This document shows, piece by piece, positions 1-9,266 of a stretch of 64,000 nucleotides of DNA. Made by a program: the position numbers and the translations under genes. Position 1 is the first letter of the stretch. Each line of letters starts with the position of its first letter. Source of the DNA: Luteimonas aestuarii (GTDB lineage Bacteria; Pseudomonadota; Gammaproteobacteria; Xanthomonadales; Xanthomonadaceae); contig NZ_SMTF01000015.1 of the NCBI RefSeq assembly GCF_004357985.1, positions 24,773-88,772 of the forward strand, read 5' to 3'. The notes beneath the pieces were generated by a model, which made no database searches, was not told the origin of the DNA, and saw only the letters and a program-made list of their open reading frames with translations.

Positions 1-540
1 GCGCAGGGTGCGGTCGAGTCCGTTGGCGGTGATGGCATCGGCGACGGCGCGCAGCGGCAGGTGGGTGGTCGCCAGTGCGACGCGCAGGGTGTCGTTGGCC
101 AGCATCATCACCACGTCGCAGCCCGCGTGCGCCGCCAGCAATTCGGTGGTGCCGGAGTAGGCGATGCCGCCGGCGTTGATGGTGGCCTTGTGCACGGGGC
201 CGGTGACCAGGCCATCGCACTCGCCACGGTCGCAGGCCTGCATGGCGGCATGGAGTGCCGCAACGACGGCAGTCGCGTTGCGCGCGTCCGGCGTGCCGGG
301 CGCGACGTCCACGGCGTTGTCGATGGGCAGGAGTCGGAGTACGCCAGGCGATACCCCAGCGGCATCCGGGGCGGCGAAGGCAAGGTCCAGGTCGAGGCGA
401 TCGGCGGCGCGGCGCAGGTCGCCGGGATCGCCGAAGGCGACAAGGTCGGCGTCCCAATGGCGGTGCGCGGCGCGCACGCACAGTTCCGGGCCGACGCCGG
501 CCGGCTCACCCGGGACCAGCGCCAGCCGCGGGCGACTCAT
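1..540 (-). CDS. pdxA: 4-hydroxythreonine-4-phosphate dehydrogenase, C-terminus beyond window
   Basis: This is the N-terminal 180 residues of PdxA, the NAD-dependent enzyme of pyridoxal phosphate synthesis; the rest lies beyond base 1. The family start motif GEPAGVGPEL (residues 11-20), TGPVHK (113-118) and ATTHLPLR, with the metal-ligand histidine at about residue 160, are all visible. The usual substrate-contacting GHTE motif reads GTTE here (Thr131 in place of His). The ATG at 540 lies 3 bases after the surA stop, so the gene is probably cotranscribed with lptD and surA, the order known from many gammaproteobacteria. The identity is firm; only the missing C-terminus limits the call. Confidence 0.93.
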   Translation of the reverse strand, partial: MSRPRLALVPGEPAGVGPELCVRAAHRHWDADLVAFGDPGDLRRAADRLDLDLAFAAPDAAGVSPGVLRLLPIDNAVDVAPGTPDARNATAVVAALHAAMQACDRGECDGLVTGPVHKATINAGGIAYSGTTELLAAHAGCDVVMMLANDTLRVALATTHLPLRAVADAITANGLDRTLR

Positions 541-543
541 GGG

Positions 544-1854
544 TCAACCGCCAGTGGCAGTGCCACCGAGGCGGATATCGACATAGGCCTCGCCACGCAT
601 CTCGCGCAGGTAACGGTCCCACTCGTCTTCCAGCTTGCGCTGGCCGATGGCCTCACGCACCTGGGCGCGACGATTCTCGTCGCTCACCGAAGCCTGGCGG
701 GTGCCAATGCGCTGTGCGATGTGCCAGCCGGCCTGGGTGCGGAACGGGGCGGAGACCTGCCCATCCTGCAGCGCGGCGACGGCACCACCGAATTCGGGGC
801 CAAACTCATCCTGGGTGAACCACCCGAGATCACCGCCGCTGGCCTTGCTGGAGGTGTCGTCGGAATGCTCCGACGCCACCGCCGCGAAATCGGCGCCGCC
901 GGCGATGCGTGCGCGCAGCGTGTCGATCCGGGACTTGGCCTCGGCGTCGCCGTTCGCGCCCTGGCCGGTGCGGATGAGGATGTGGCGCGCCTGGTATTGG
1001 GTCACGCTGCCACCGCCCAGTGCGCTGCCGTCGCGCACCTCGACCAGCTTGAGTAGCTGGAAACCGCTGGGGCCGCGCAGCGGGCCGATGACGTCGCCGG
1101 CCTGCATGGTGCGGATGGCGTTGGCGAACGCGGCCGGGATCTCGTCCAGGCTGCGCCAGCCCAGGTCCCCGCCTTCCAGTGCATTCGGGCTGTCGGAATA
1201 ACGCACCGCTGCGGCGGCGAACTCCATCTCATTGCGGTCGAGCAGCGACTTCACGCCATCGACCTTGGTCTGGCCGAGCGCGGTCTGTTCAGGGGTCGCA
1301 CCTTCCGGCAGCGCAACCAGGATGTGCGCCAGGCGGTACTGCGTTCCGCCCGACTGGGCGGCCATGGCCACGTCCACCTCGCCATCCGACACGCTGACGC
1401 GGGTCTGGGCGAAGCGCTGGCGCATGCGCTGGATCAACAGCTCCTCGCGCAGCGAGTTGCGGAAGTCGGCGAAGGACATGCCATCGGCCGCCAGCTGCTG
1501 GCGCAACTGGTCGGGCGACAGGTTGTTCTGCTGCGCGATCGCGGACACGGCGGAGTCGATCTCCTGGTCGCCGACGCGGATGCCGGTCGAAGCGGCGCGG
1601 GCGGTCTGCAGGCGCATCAGGATCAGGCGCTCCAGCACCTGGCGCTCCAGCACCGGACCGGGAGGCAACTGCTCCTGCCGGCCGGCGTATTGCGCGCGGA
1701 TGTTGGCGACGGCGCGGTCGAGCTCGCTGCGCAGGATGAGGTCTTCATCGACCACGGCGGCGATGCTTTCCAGCGTCTGCACCTGCTGGGCGTGCGACGG
1801 GGCGCCGATCAACAGCGCGAGGGCGAGGGACAGGCAGGCAATCAGGGTCTTCAT
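544..1854 (-). CDS. surA: Periplasmic peptidyl-prolyl isomerase chaperone SurA
   Basis: The protein has 436 residues, the normal SurA length. A signal peptide (MKTLIACLSLALALLIGAPSHA-QQ) is followed by the SurA N-terminal chaperone region and two parvulin-type rotamase domains, at about 171-270 and 285-385, each with a GGDLGW motif. In the periplasm it escorts unfolded outer-membrane proteins, including LptD, to the BAM complex. The ATG at 1854 overlaps the lptD stop codon as ATGA. The frame stays open upstream, but the signal peptide fixes the start here. It forms an lptD-surA-pdxA operon. Confidence 0.96.
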   Translation of the reverse strand: MKTLIACLSLALALLIGAPSHAQQVQTLESIAAVVDEDLILRSELDRAVANIRAQYAGRQEQLPPGPVLERQVLERLILMRLQTARAASTGIRVGDQEIDSAVSAIAQQNNLSPDQLRQQLAADGMSFADFRNSLREELLIQRMRQRFAQTRVSVSDGEVDVAMAAQSGGTQYRLAHILVALPEGATPEQTALGQTKVDGVKSLLDRNEMEFAAAAVRYSDSPNALEGGDLGWRSLDEIPAAFANAIRTMQAGDVIGPLRGPSGFQLLKLVEVRDGSALGGGSVTQYQARHILIRTGQGANGDAEAKSRIDTLRARIAGGADFAAVASEHSDDTSSKASGGDLGWFTQDEFGPEFGGAVAALQDGQVSAPFRTQAGWHIAQRIGTRQASVSDENRRAQVREAIGQRKLEDEWDRYLREMRGEAYVDIRLGGTATGG

Positions 1855-4259
1855 GGCAGGGTATCGAGGGGAATGGTGTCGTCCTGGGGAAGCCGGCTGC
1901 GGACTTCGGACGGCGGGACGAGGTAGAGGTCGTCTCGGTAATAGCCGAGAATAGCACGGCGCAGGCGGTCCCTTGTTTCCGGGCCTGCCGAGCCTAGCCC
2001 CTTGAACTCGATCTCCAGCTGAATGGCATTGTTCATGTCGCCCGAGCGATTGCGTACATAGCGGCGGGTCACGAGGCGTGCGGCCATGCAGCAGCTTTCC
2101 CACTGCACGCCGAAGATGCCTTCAAGCAGCTTGCTTTCGTTGAACGAGTAGTAGTAACGGCCGACAACGCTCCAGGTCGGGTTGATCGGGTACAGGAACG
2201 AGAAATCCCCATGCTCGACAAGGTCTTCGCGGGTCAGCGGGTTGCGTCGGTAACGGTAGGACAGGTTCACGATGCCGTCGTCGCCGACCAGATATCGCGT
2301 GCGGACGCTCGCCAGGTCCTCGCTGCGGCTGGTCGGGTTCCACTGGTAGCTGGCACCGATGGTCCAGCGGTCGTTGATGGCGTAGGTGCTGTCCGCAACC
2401 CATGCCGAGCGGCCATCGTCTACCGGGATCTCGCTGCCGACCACGGTGCGTGATTCGTCGAAATAGAAGATCTGCCCGATGCTCGCCGACAGCTTTTCCC
2501 GGCCGTCGCTCTCGCGGATCATGCGCGTGGTCATCGCCAAGGTGAGCTGGTTGGCATCGGCCTGGCGGTCGGCACCGGAATAGCGGTTGTCTCGGAACAG
2601 CTGCCCCCAGCTGAAGGAAAGCGGACCCGTGTCGAACAGCGGCATGTCGCGCTGGTCCTCGAACGGCGCATGCAGGTAGAAGATGCGAGGCTCGAGCGTG
2701 TTGAGGAAGGTTTCCCCGCGGAAGTCGACGTGGCGGTCGAAGAACAGCCCGGCATCGACGGTCGTGATGGGGATGCTGCTGGAAGGCGACGTGTTGGCGG
2801 TCGGGAAACCGTTACCGTCAGCGATGATCTGCGCGAGGGCATCGTCGATGCGATAGCCGGTGTAGCGCCACGCGAGCGTCGGGCGGACAAACCAGCTGGC
2901 GCCCTCGAAGGGCACGCTGACGTACGGTTTCACGAACAGGCGGCTCCCGCCCGGGCGTGACTGCCGATCCGCGTGCTCGAAGCGCGCCAGTTCCGTCTCG
3001 GCGCCGGCCACCAGCCAGCGTCCGAAGGGTTGTTCCCAGCGGAACACGGCGCGTGGAAGGCGGTGATAGGGCAGGTTTGCATCTGCGAGGTTGTAGTCGG
3101 ACAACACCCAGTAGTCCGCCATCAGTGCGGCACTCCAGTGGCGGCTGCGCCCGTAGATGCCGACATCACTTTGCAGCGCGATATCGGACAACCCGTCCAG
3201 GCTGCTGCTGGCATCCTCGACCCAGCGCGGATCGCTGATCCAATTCAGTCGTGCCCGGGCTTGCCAGCGACTGTCGACGTCCTGGACGCCGCTGAAGCGG
3301 AAACTGCCACGGTTGTCCCTGCGCCAGTTATCGGGATTGATTCCGTTCGCGATCTCGTCGGCGCGGCCCGCCTCGGTCAAACGATCGGAAGGCAAGAACT
3401 CCACCTCGGCCACGCCACGCCCGGTTTCGGTGAGGTAGCGGAATTCGGTGCCCAGCTGGATGCCGCGGCGGCTCATCCAGCGCGGCTCCAGCGTCATGTC
3501 GTAGTTGGGCGCGAGGTTGAGGTAGATCGGCTGGGTGTAGTCGAAGCCGTTGCGGCCGGAGTAGCTGATGTTCGGATACAGCAGTCCGGTGCGGCGGCGA
3601 TCGTCGATCGGGAACGCGGCCCATGGCACGTACAGCACCGGCACCTTGCCGATGTGCAGGGTGGCGCTGCGCGCCGTGCCCATGCCGGTGTCCGAGTCGA
3701 CGTCGATGCGCTGCGCGCGCAGTTCCCACATGCGCTCGCTGGGCGGGCAGGTGGAGTAGGTCGAGCGCATCATCCGTCCCCGGGTGCCGGACATGTCGAT
3801 CCGTTCCGCACCGCCGTTCCCGCGACGCTCGATCAGCTGGTAGCGCACGTTGTCGATCCGGTGCGAGTCTTTGTCCTGGTCGCCTTCCAGCCGGTCGGCG
3901 ACGATGCGCATCCCCGAGTCCTGGTAGCGCACGTTGCCGGTCGCGGTGTAGATCCCGGTTTCCTGGTCGAACTGCAACGCGTCGGTACCGAGGAACTGGT
4001 CGCCGCGGCGCAGGGTGACGTTGCCAGTGACGTTGTACATCCCTCCGTCAATGCCATCGGTCTCATCACCATCGACAAGCGTCGGCTGGCTTTCTCGATC
4101 ATCTGGCGAACTTGTCGGCGCCTGTGCGTCCGGGAACGCCGGCACCGCGTCCTCGATGGGACACATCGACCAGTCGGGCGGGATGTCGTCGTTCGCACTG
4201 GCTGCCAGGGACACGGCGATGCAGAAGGGCAGGGGCAGCAGGCGGAAAATGGCGCGCAC
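1851..4259 (-). CDS. lptD: LPS-assembly protein LptD
   Basis: The protein has 802 residues: signal peptide 1-22, an OstA/LptA-like periplasmic jellyroll (about 70-200, with the typical GNVTLRRGDQ and TATGNVRYQD repeats), then the outer-membrane beta-barrel. LptD forms the outer-membrane LPS translocon with LptE. Two N-terminal cysteines (MCPIEDA, STCPPSE) and the adjacent pair in WESCCMA near the C-terminus match the inter-domain disulfides of the family. Its chaperone gene surA follows directly with a 4-base overlap. No LptE gene is in the window. Confidence 0.96.
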   Translation of the reverse strand: MRAIFRLLPLPFCIAVSLAASANDDIPPDWSMCPIEDAVPAFPDAQAPTSSPDDRESQPTLVDGDETDGIDGGMYNVTGNVTLRRGDQFLGTDALQFDQETGIYTATGNVRYQDSGMRIVADRLEGDQDKDSHRIDNVRYQLIERRGNGGAERIDMSGTRGRMMRSTYSTCPPSERMWELRAQRIDVDSDTGMGTARSATLHIGKVPVLYVPWAAFPIDDRRRTGLLYPNISYSGRNGFDYTQPIYLNLAPNYDMTLEPRWMSRRGIQLGTEFRYLTETGRGVAEVEFLPSDRLTEAGRADEIANGINPDNWRRDNRGSFRFSGVQDVDSRWQARARLNWISDPRWVEDASSSLDGLSDIALQSDVGIYGRSRHWSAALMADYWVLSDYNLADANLPYHRLPRAVFRWEQPFGRWLVAGAETELARFEHADRQSRPGGSRLFVKPYVSVPFEGASWFVRPTLAWRYTGYRIDDALAQIIADGNGFPTANTSPSSSIPITTVDAGLFFDRHVDFRGETFLNTLEPRIFYLHAPFEDQRDMPLFDTGPLSFSWGQLFRDNRYSGADRQADANQLTLAMTTRMIRESDGREKLSASIGQIFYFDESRTVVGSEIPVDDGRSAWVADSTYAINDRWTIGASYQWNPTSRSEDLASVRTRYLVGDDGIVNLSYRYRRNPLTREDLVEHGDFSFLYPINPTWSVVGRYYYSFNESKLLEGIFGVQWESCCMAARLVTRRYVRNRSGDMNNAIQLEIEFKGLGSAGPETRDRLRRAILGYYRDDLYLVPPSEVRSRLPQDDTIPLDTLP

Positions 4260-4407
4260 GCAGGCATCCGGGGGGCGGAAAGACGCCTAGCTTGCCGCAT
4301 GGCACCACGACCGGCAACGCGCACTGTTGACGTCCAGTTCATGCCCGGTTGCAGCTGGGCCAGCCCGTTTCCTCGCCAGCCGTCCGGCGACTGAACGCGA
4401 CGCCGGC

Positions 4408-5355
4408 TCAGATGGGCGGGGCAGCGTGGTCGCGGGCCTGGAACAGCACCCCGACATGGGCCACGCAGCCCTCGCGCAGGCCATCGAGATCGTAGCCGCC
4501 CTCGAGCATCGACACCATGCGGCCACTGCAGTGGCGCCGGGCGAGGGAGGCCAGTTCGGCAGTCAGCCAGGCGAAGTCGGCGGGATCGAGCTGGAGTTGC
4601 GCGAGCGGATCGCGGCGGTCGGCGTCGAACCCGGCGGATACCAGCAGCAGCTGCGGGGCGAAGGCGTCGATCTCCGGCAGCAGCCGCGAGGACCACGCGC
4701 TGCGGAATTCCCGGCTGCCCGCACCCGAGGGCAGGCCCGCGTTGACGATGTTGCCGATCCCGCGCTCGTCCTCCGCCCCGGTGCCCGGGTACAGCGGCAT
4801 CTGGTGCGAACTGAGGTACTGCACGCGTGGTTCCTGCTCGAAGATCGCCTGCGTGCCGTTGCCATGGTGCACGTCGAAATCGACGATGCTCACCCGCGAC
4901 AGTCCATGGCGATCGAGCGCATGCGCAGCCGCCACCGCGATGCTGTCGAACAGGCAGAAACCCATCGCGATGCACGCGGTGGCATGGTGGCCGGGCGGGC
5001 GCACCGCGCAGAAGGCGACGTCGATCTCGCCGTGCAGCACTGCATCCACGGCCGCCACGCCGGCCCCGGCGGCGCGGAGCGCGGCTTCGGGCGAGTCGGG
5101 CGAAAGCACGGTGTCCGGGTCCAGCATGATCCGCGCGTCCGGCGCATCCAGCACGCGATCGATCAACGCATCGTCGTGCACGCGGGCCAGCTGGCCACGG
5201 GTGGCGCGGGGGGCATCCAGCCATTCGGCGGACGGGAAGGCTTCGCGCAGCGCATCCACCACCGCTTCCAGCCGCGCAGGCCGTTCGGCGTGCTGCGGGC
5301 CGGTATCGTGCGCCAGGCAGGCGGCGTGGGTGTAGATCGAGGCGCGGTGGTTCAT
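4408..5355 (-). CDS. Histone deacetylase-like amidohydrolase
   Basis: A 315-residue protein of the arginase/deacetylase fold (class II HDAC-like, acetoin-utilisation/acetylpolyamine amidohydrolase group). Visible motifs in order are RPPGHHA (the tandem catalytic histidines), DFDVHHGNGT (zinc ligands), SAGFDADRRDP (third zinc ligand) and EGGYD. Family members remove acetyl groups from small amines or proteins; the substrate cannot be read from the sequence. It sits 19 bases upstream of the cobalamin adenosyltransferase stop on the same strand, with no obvious pathway link. The family call is firm and the substrate unknown. Confidence 0.9.
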   Translation of the reverse strand: MNHRASIYTHAACLAHDTGPQHAERPARLEAVVDALREAFPSAEWLDAPRATRGQLARVHDDALIDRVLDAPDARIMLDPDTVLSPDSPEAALRAAGAGVAAVDAVLHGEIDVAFCAVRPPGHHATACIAMGFCLFDSIAVAAAHALDRHGLSRVSIVDFDVHHGNGTQAIFEQEPRVQYLSSHQMPLYPGTGAEDERGIGNIVNAGLPSGAGSREFRSAWSSRLLPEIDAFAPQLLLVSAGFDADRRDPLAQLQLDPADFAWLTAELASLARRHCSGRMVSMLEGGYDLDGLREGCVAHVGVLFQARDHAAPPI

Positions 5356-5373
5356 GCAGCCGCAGTCTGCCGG

Positions 5374-5928
5374 TCAGCGCGTGCGCCGCTCGTGATGCCA
5401 CAACACCTCGCCGTGGCCGCTGGCGCGCGCCAGCACCCGGGCCAGCACGAACAGCAGGTCGGAAAGGCGGTTGAGATAGCGGATCGCCTGCGGCCGGACC
5501 GCGTCGTGCCGGGCCAGGGTGACGGTGTCGCGCTCGGCGCGGCGTACCACGGTGCGCGCCACGTGGCAGCGCGCCGCGGCCTCGCCACCGCCGGGCAGGA
5601 TGAAATCCTTCAGCGGCGGCAGGTCGTCGTTGTAGCGGTCGAGGTGCTGCTCGAGGCGCTCGATGTCCACATCCTGGATCGCGGCATGCCCGGGGATGCA
5701 GAGCTCGCCGCCAAGGTCGAAGAGCTGGTGCTGCACCGCGGTCAGCAGCTCGCGGATGTCATCCGGCACGTCGCTGGCCAGCAGCAGTCCAAGCGTCGAG
5801 TTGGCCTCGTCGACCGTGCCATACGCGGTGACTCGGGCCGAGTCCTTGGCGACACGCGAGCCATCGCCCAGCCCGGTGCTGCCGTCGTCGCCGGTGCGGG
5901 TGTAGATCTTCGAAAGCCGGTTGCCCAT
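5374..5928 (-). CDS. PduO-type ATP:cob(I)alamin adenosyltransferase
   Basis: A 184-residue protein starting MGNRLSKIYTRTGDDGSTGL, the N-terminal ATP-binding signature of PduO/MMAB adenosyltransferases, followed by TVDEANSTLG, LFDLGGEL and the C-terminal RRAERD and RYLNRLSDLLFVLAR motifs. It makes adenosylcobalamin from cob(I)alamin and ATP. No cobalamin riboswitch or cobalamin-dependent enzyme was seen nearby, so a role in cofactor salvage for distant enzymes is inferred. It is followed on the same strand by the deacetylase-like gene and preceded 18 bases away by a membrane-protein gene. Confidence 0.93.
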   Translation of the reverse strand: MGNRLSKIYTRTGDDGSTGLGDGSRVAKDSARVTAYGTVDEANSTLGLLLASDVPDDIRELLTAVQHQLFDLGGELCIPGHAAIQDVDIERLEQHLDRYNDDLPPLKDFILPGGGEAAARCHVARTVVRRAERDTVTLARHDAVRPQAIRYLNRLSDLLFVLARVLARASGHGEVLWHHERRTR

Positions 5929-5946
5929 GGCGAGGCCGGGCGTCGG

Positions 5947-6534
5947 TCAGGGCGCGGCGGTGCGGGCGCCGTCGCGCCGGAGCAGGCCCGCCTGCACCAG
6001 TACGACATGCACCATCGCAGCGATCGCCACGTACATGGTCGCGACGCGCAGGTACGGCCCCAGCCAGTCGGTGTAGTTCTTCCACCAGCCCGCCAGCGTC
6101 GGCTCGGCCACGGCATTGGCGAGCCAGTAGAACCCGCCCTGCGCGAACAGGTGGCACGTGACCACCGACGCCGGCAGCACCACGGCCAGCAGGCCCAGGG
6201 CCTTCCAGCCGAGGCCGCCATGGTGGCGCTGCAGCCACCAGCCGCCGGCCCACATCGAGAAGTACGCCGGCACCAGCGCCCAGTAGCCGGGCGAGACGCA
6301 GTAATGGGTCCAGAAGTTCAGGCCTTGGCCGGTGATAACCACGTAATCCACCAGCACCGCCAGCGCCATCAGCGCCGGGAATGCCCAGCGGGTCCACTGC
6401 GACAGGTAGAAGCCGCCGACGAAGAACACCGCCCAGGTGGCGTCCGGCACCGGCGCGAAGTGGTGGACCCGGGTCGCGGCCAGTACGACGGCGAGCAGGG
6501 TCAGGATCACGGCGCGTTGCGGGACGGTCTTCAT
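5947..6534 (-). CDS. Multi-pass membrane protein of unknown function
   Basis: A 195-residue hydrophobic protein with about five predicted membrane segments (near residues 8-24, 35-65, 80-100, 112-130 and 160-182). The N-terminal pattern (TRVHHFAPVPDATWAVFFVGGFYL) recalls the DUF6580-type putative transport proteins, whose N-terminus has a similar P-V-A-L-F-G-G-Y run; this is a recollection of a pattern, not a database result. It ends 18 bases before the adenosyltransferase start, so it may belong to one operon with it. The ATG at 6534 is the first in frame before the hydrophobic region. Confidence 0.75.
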   Translation of the reverse strand: MKTVPQRAVILTLLAVVLAATRVHHFAPVPDATWAVFFVGGFYLSQWTRWAFPALMALAVLVDYVVITGQGLNFWTHYCVSPGYWALVPAYFSMWAGGWWLQRHHGGLGWKALGLLAVVLPASVVTCHLFAQGGFYWLANAVAEPTLAGWWKNYTDWLGPYLRVATMYVAIAAMVHVVLVQAGLLRRDGARTAAP

Positions 6535-6627
6535 GCGGTGCGGGTCCGGGTGCGGAAGGACAGGCGGCCATTCTAGCGGACTGCGGCGCCGGGTCGGGCG
6601 CGTCGCCCGGGCCGCTATCATGCGCGG

Positions 6628-7863
6628 ATGCAACACGACCACGAGGTGGCGATCATCGGAGGCGGGCTGGTGGGTGCCAGCCTGGCGCTCGCGCTCGATC
6701 GCGTCGGTGTCAGCACGGCGCTGGTGGAAGCGACCCCGCAAGGGGTGATGCCGCCGGTGTTCGACCAGCGCAACCTCAGCTTCGCCGAGGCCACGGTCAA
6801 CGCGCTGACCGCGCTGGGCGTGATGCAGGCGCTGAAGGCGCGGCCGGGCAGCATCCGCCGGATCCATGCCAGCCGTGCCGGGGATTTCGGCAGCGTGCTG
6901 CTGGATGCGGCCGACCATGGGCGCGAATGCTTCGGTGCGGTCGTCGTGGCGCGTGATTTCGGCAAAGCACTGGAACTCAGGCTTTCGCAACTGCGCCACG
7001 GCGTGCGCCATCGGCCGGCGCGTTTCCTCGGGTTCGCCGAAGGCGGCGACGCGTGTCGCGCCATCCGCGTCGGCGACGAGGCTGGGGAACGCATCCTCCG
7101 CGCGAGACTGGTGGTGGGTGCCGACGGCGCGCACAGCTGGGTGCGCGATGCGCTGGGCATCGCCGCCGAGACCCACGACTACGCGCAACGCCTGTTCGTG
7201 GCACGGTTGCGCACGCAGCGTGTGCCCGACTGCACGGCCTACGAGCGCCTGCGTGACGACGGCCCTACCGCATTGCTGCCACGAGGCGATGGCCATTACG
7301 GCCTGGTGCACGCGGTCGCGGCGACCGATGCCGATGCGGTGGCGTTGCTCGATGACGCCGCGTTCCTCGCGCGGGTACAGGACGCATTCGGCTGGCGCGC
7401 CGGGCGTTTCGTCTCGGTCGGCGAACGCAGCGTGCATCCTGCGGTCCGTGTCGTTGCGCAGGCAACCACGGCGCCGCGCGCGGTGCTGGTGGGCAATGCC
7501 GCGCAGAGCCTGCATCCGATCGGCGCCCAAGGCTTCAACCTCGGCCTGCGCGATGCGCTGACGCTGGCCGAACTGATCGAAGGTGCGGACGATCCCGGCA
7601 GCGAATCGTTGCTGCAGTCGTATTCCGACCGCCGTCGCGAGGATCGCGAACGCACCCTGCAGTTCTCGCATGGGCTGGCGCGCGCCACCTCTAATCCGGC
7701 ACCGTGGTTGCGGCCCCTGCGCAGCGCCGCGTTGCTGGCAGTCGGTGCGGTGCCGTCGCTGCAGTCGATGCTGGCCGGTGGCGCCATGGGTTACCGCGGC
7801 GAGGTGCCGGCGCTGTGCCGGTCGGATGCCCCCGAAAATGCAGCGTCGCAGGTGGTCACATGA
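6628..7863 (+). CDS. ubiH: Ubiquinone biosynthesis FAD hydroxylase (UbiH type)
   Basis: A 411-residue flavin monooxygenase. Residues 8-20 (AIIGGGLVGASLA) form the Rossmann GxGxxG, VVGADGAHS is the mid-protein DG motif, and VLVGNAAQSLHPIGAQGFNLGLRD is the GD-type motif in the form seen in UbiH. UbiH hydroxylates 2-octaprenyl-6-methoxyphenol in ubiquinone synthesis at the inner membrane. It overlaps the next hydroxylase gene as ATGA, the tandem pair usual in gammaproteobacteria. Assignment to UbiH rather than another Ubi hydroxylase rests on the NAAQSLHP motif. Confidence 0.88.
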   Translation: MQHDHEVAIIGGGLVGASLALALDRVGVSTALVEATPQGVMPPVFDQRNLSFAEATVNALTALGVMQALKARPGSIRRIHASRAGDFGSVLLDAADHGRECFGAVVVARDFGKALELRLSQLRHGVRHRPARFLGFAEGGDACRAIRVGDEAGERILRARLVVGADGAHSWVRDALGIAAETHDYAQRLFVARLRTQRVPDCTAYERLRDDGPTALLPRGDGHYGLVHAVAATDADAVALLDDAAFLARVQDAFGWRAGRFVSVGERSVHPAVRVVAQATTAPRAVLVGNAAQSLHPIGAQGFNLGLRDALTLAELIEGADDPGSESLLQSYSDRRREDRERTLQFSHGLARATSNPAPWLRPLRSAALLAVGAVPSLQSMLAGGAMGYRGEVPALCRSDAPENAASQVVT

Positions 7864-9041
7864 GACGGCGTGGCGACCTGCGCGACGTGGTGGTCGTGGG
7901 CGGTGGCGTGGTCGGTGCGGCCTGTGCACTGGCGCTGTCGCGACTCGACCTTGACGTTGTACTTGTCGAAGCGGCACAGCCTCCAGCGTGGTCGGCCGAA
8001 CGCCCGGACCTGCGTGTCTACGCCTTCGCGCCGGACAACGCCGCGCTGTTCGATGCGCTGGGCACCTGGCCGCCCGTGCGTGATGCGCGGGTGCAGCCGT
8101 ATCGCCGGATGCAGGTCTGGGATGCCGCGGGCGGCGACGCGCTGGTGTTCGATGCCGATGCCCTCGCGCGATGCGAACTGGGCTGGATCGTCGAGCATGC
8201 ATTGCTGGCCGATCGGCTGTGGACGGCATTGCAGCGCAGCCCGGTGGACCTGCGCTGCCCGGCGCGCGTTGAATCGCTGGCGCAGGATGATGCCGGCGTA
8301 AGACTGCGACTGGACGAAGGCAGCCAGGTGGCCGCGCGCATCGCCATCGCTGCCGATGGCGCGGCCTCCACCTTGCGCACCCTCGCCGGCATCGACGCGC
8401 CGGTGCACGACCATGGCCAGAAGGGCGTGGTCGCCTATGTCGATTGCCAGTATCCGCACGAGGCGACGGCGTGGCAGCGGTTCCTGCCGACCGGGCCGTT
8501 GGCGCTGCTGCCGTTCGCCGATGGCCGGGTGTCGATCGTGTGGACCCTGCCGGACGATGCCGCCGCGCGCGTGCTGGCGCTGGATGGCGAGGCCTTCTCG
8601 CGCGAACTCACCGCGGCCTCGGGTGGCAGGCTCGGCACGTTGCGCGTGTCGTCGCCGCGCGCCGCGTTCCCGCTGCGGCGGCAGCTGAGTGCGACCCAGT
8701 GCGCCGGCCGCGTGCTGGTGATCGGCGATGCCGCGCATGTGGTGCATCCGCTCGCCGGGCAGGGCGTGAACCTTGGGTTGCGCGATGTCTCGGCGTTGCA
8801 GGCGATGGTGACGGCGGCGCATGCGCGTCGCGCCGATTGGCATGCCCCCACGCGCCTCGCGCGCTGGGCGCGCACGCGGCGCAGCGAGAATGCGGTCGCT
8901 GCACATGCCTTCGACGGCATCAATGCGTTGTTCTCGAACGATGCCATGCCGACAACGCTGCTGCGCGGCCACCTGCTGGGCGCGGCGAACCGGTTGCCGA
9001 TGGTTACCGCCGCGCTTTGGCGGCGTGCGGCTGGCCTCTGA
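7860..9041 (+). CDS. ubiI: UbiH/UbiF/VisC-family FAD hydroxylase
   Basis: A 393-residue paralogue of the preceding gene: VVVGGGVVGAACALAL at the N-terminus, IAADGAASTLR in the middle, and VLVIGDAAHVVHPLAGQGVNLGLRD near the C-terminus, the classic second FAD motif of UbiI/VisC and UbiF. It probably performs the C5 hydroxylation in ubiquinone synthesis; distinguishing UbiI from UbiF needs a phylogeny. The ATG at 7860 overlaps the ubiH TGA, so translation is likely coupled. The gene is followed by about 395 bases of non-coding sequence carrying two palindromic repeats. Confidence 0.8.
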   Translation: MRRRGDLRDVVVVGGGVVGAACALALSRLDLDVVLVEAAQPPAWSAERPDLRVYAFAPDNAALFDALGTWPPVRDARVQPYRRMQVWDAAGGDALVFDADALARCELGWIVEHALLADRLWTALQRSPVDLRCPARVESLAQDDAGVRLRLDEGSQVAARIAIAADGAASTLRTLAGIDAPVHDHGQKGVVAYVDCQYPHEATAWQRFLPTGPLALLPFADGRVSIVWTLPDDAAARVLALDGEAFSRELTAASGGRLGTLRVSSPRAAFPLRRQLSATQCAGRVLVIGDAAHVVHPLAGQGVNLGLRDVSALQAMVTAAHARRADWHAPTRLARWARTRRSENAVAAHAFDGINALFSNDAMPTTLLRGHLLGAANRLPMVTAALWRRAAGL

Positions 9042-9119
9042 AGCAAGGTGGATTCATCTGCCGGGATGGCGGGGTTCAGTTTTCCTTACACCTCCCATGC
9101 CCGGAGAGGGTGGGTGGTG

Positions 9120-9188
9120 GCGCAGTCCCGCTGCCGCCGCAAGTCGCGGCCCGATATCCGCTTGGTTGCGGCGGCACCGGGACTGCGC
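9120..9188 (+). repeat. Palindromic element copy 1 (23-base arms, conserved 23-base centre)
   Basis: Left arm 9120-9142 and right arm 9166-9188 are reverse complements at 22 of 23 positions. They flank a centre at 9143-9165 beginning GTCGCGGCCCGATATC and ending CGCTTGG. The same centre recurs at four other places in the window, while the arms differ. It lies just downstream of the ubiquinone hydroxylase pair, in a convergent gap. It has no T-tract, so it is not an ordinary terminator. The arms end inward in GCCGCAA/TTGCGGC (called type A here). Confidence 0.9.
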
Positions 9189-9266
9189 TGGAAAGTTCCG
9201 TTGCGCTTCCACATATGCAACAGCGCTTGATCTCGCCCTACGGATCGGTAGCGGCAGCGTTGGGGC

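Noticed and set aside
1855..2103. Upstream extension of the surA frame
   Set aside because: The signal peptide starts at 1854 and the extension overlaps lptD coding sequence.
5929..5946. Possible cobalamin riboswitch before the adenosyltransferase
   Set aside because: The gap is only 18 bases, and nothing like the B12-box was seen upstream of the preceding gene.
4327..6576. Very long open frame on the plus strand opposite the deacetylase, adenosyltransferase and membrane-protein genes
   Set aside because: It is antisense to well-supported genes, has no domain or start signal, and its His/Arg/Gln-rich composition is typical of the complementary frame in GC-rich DNA.
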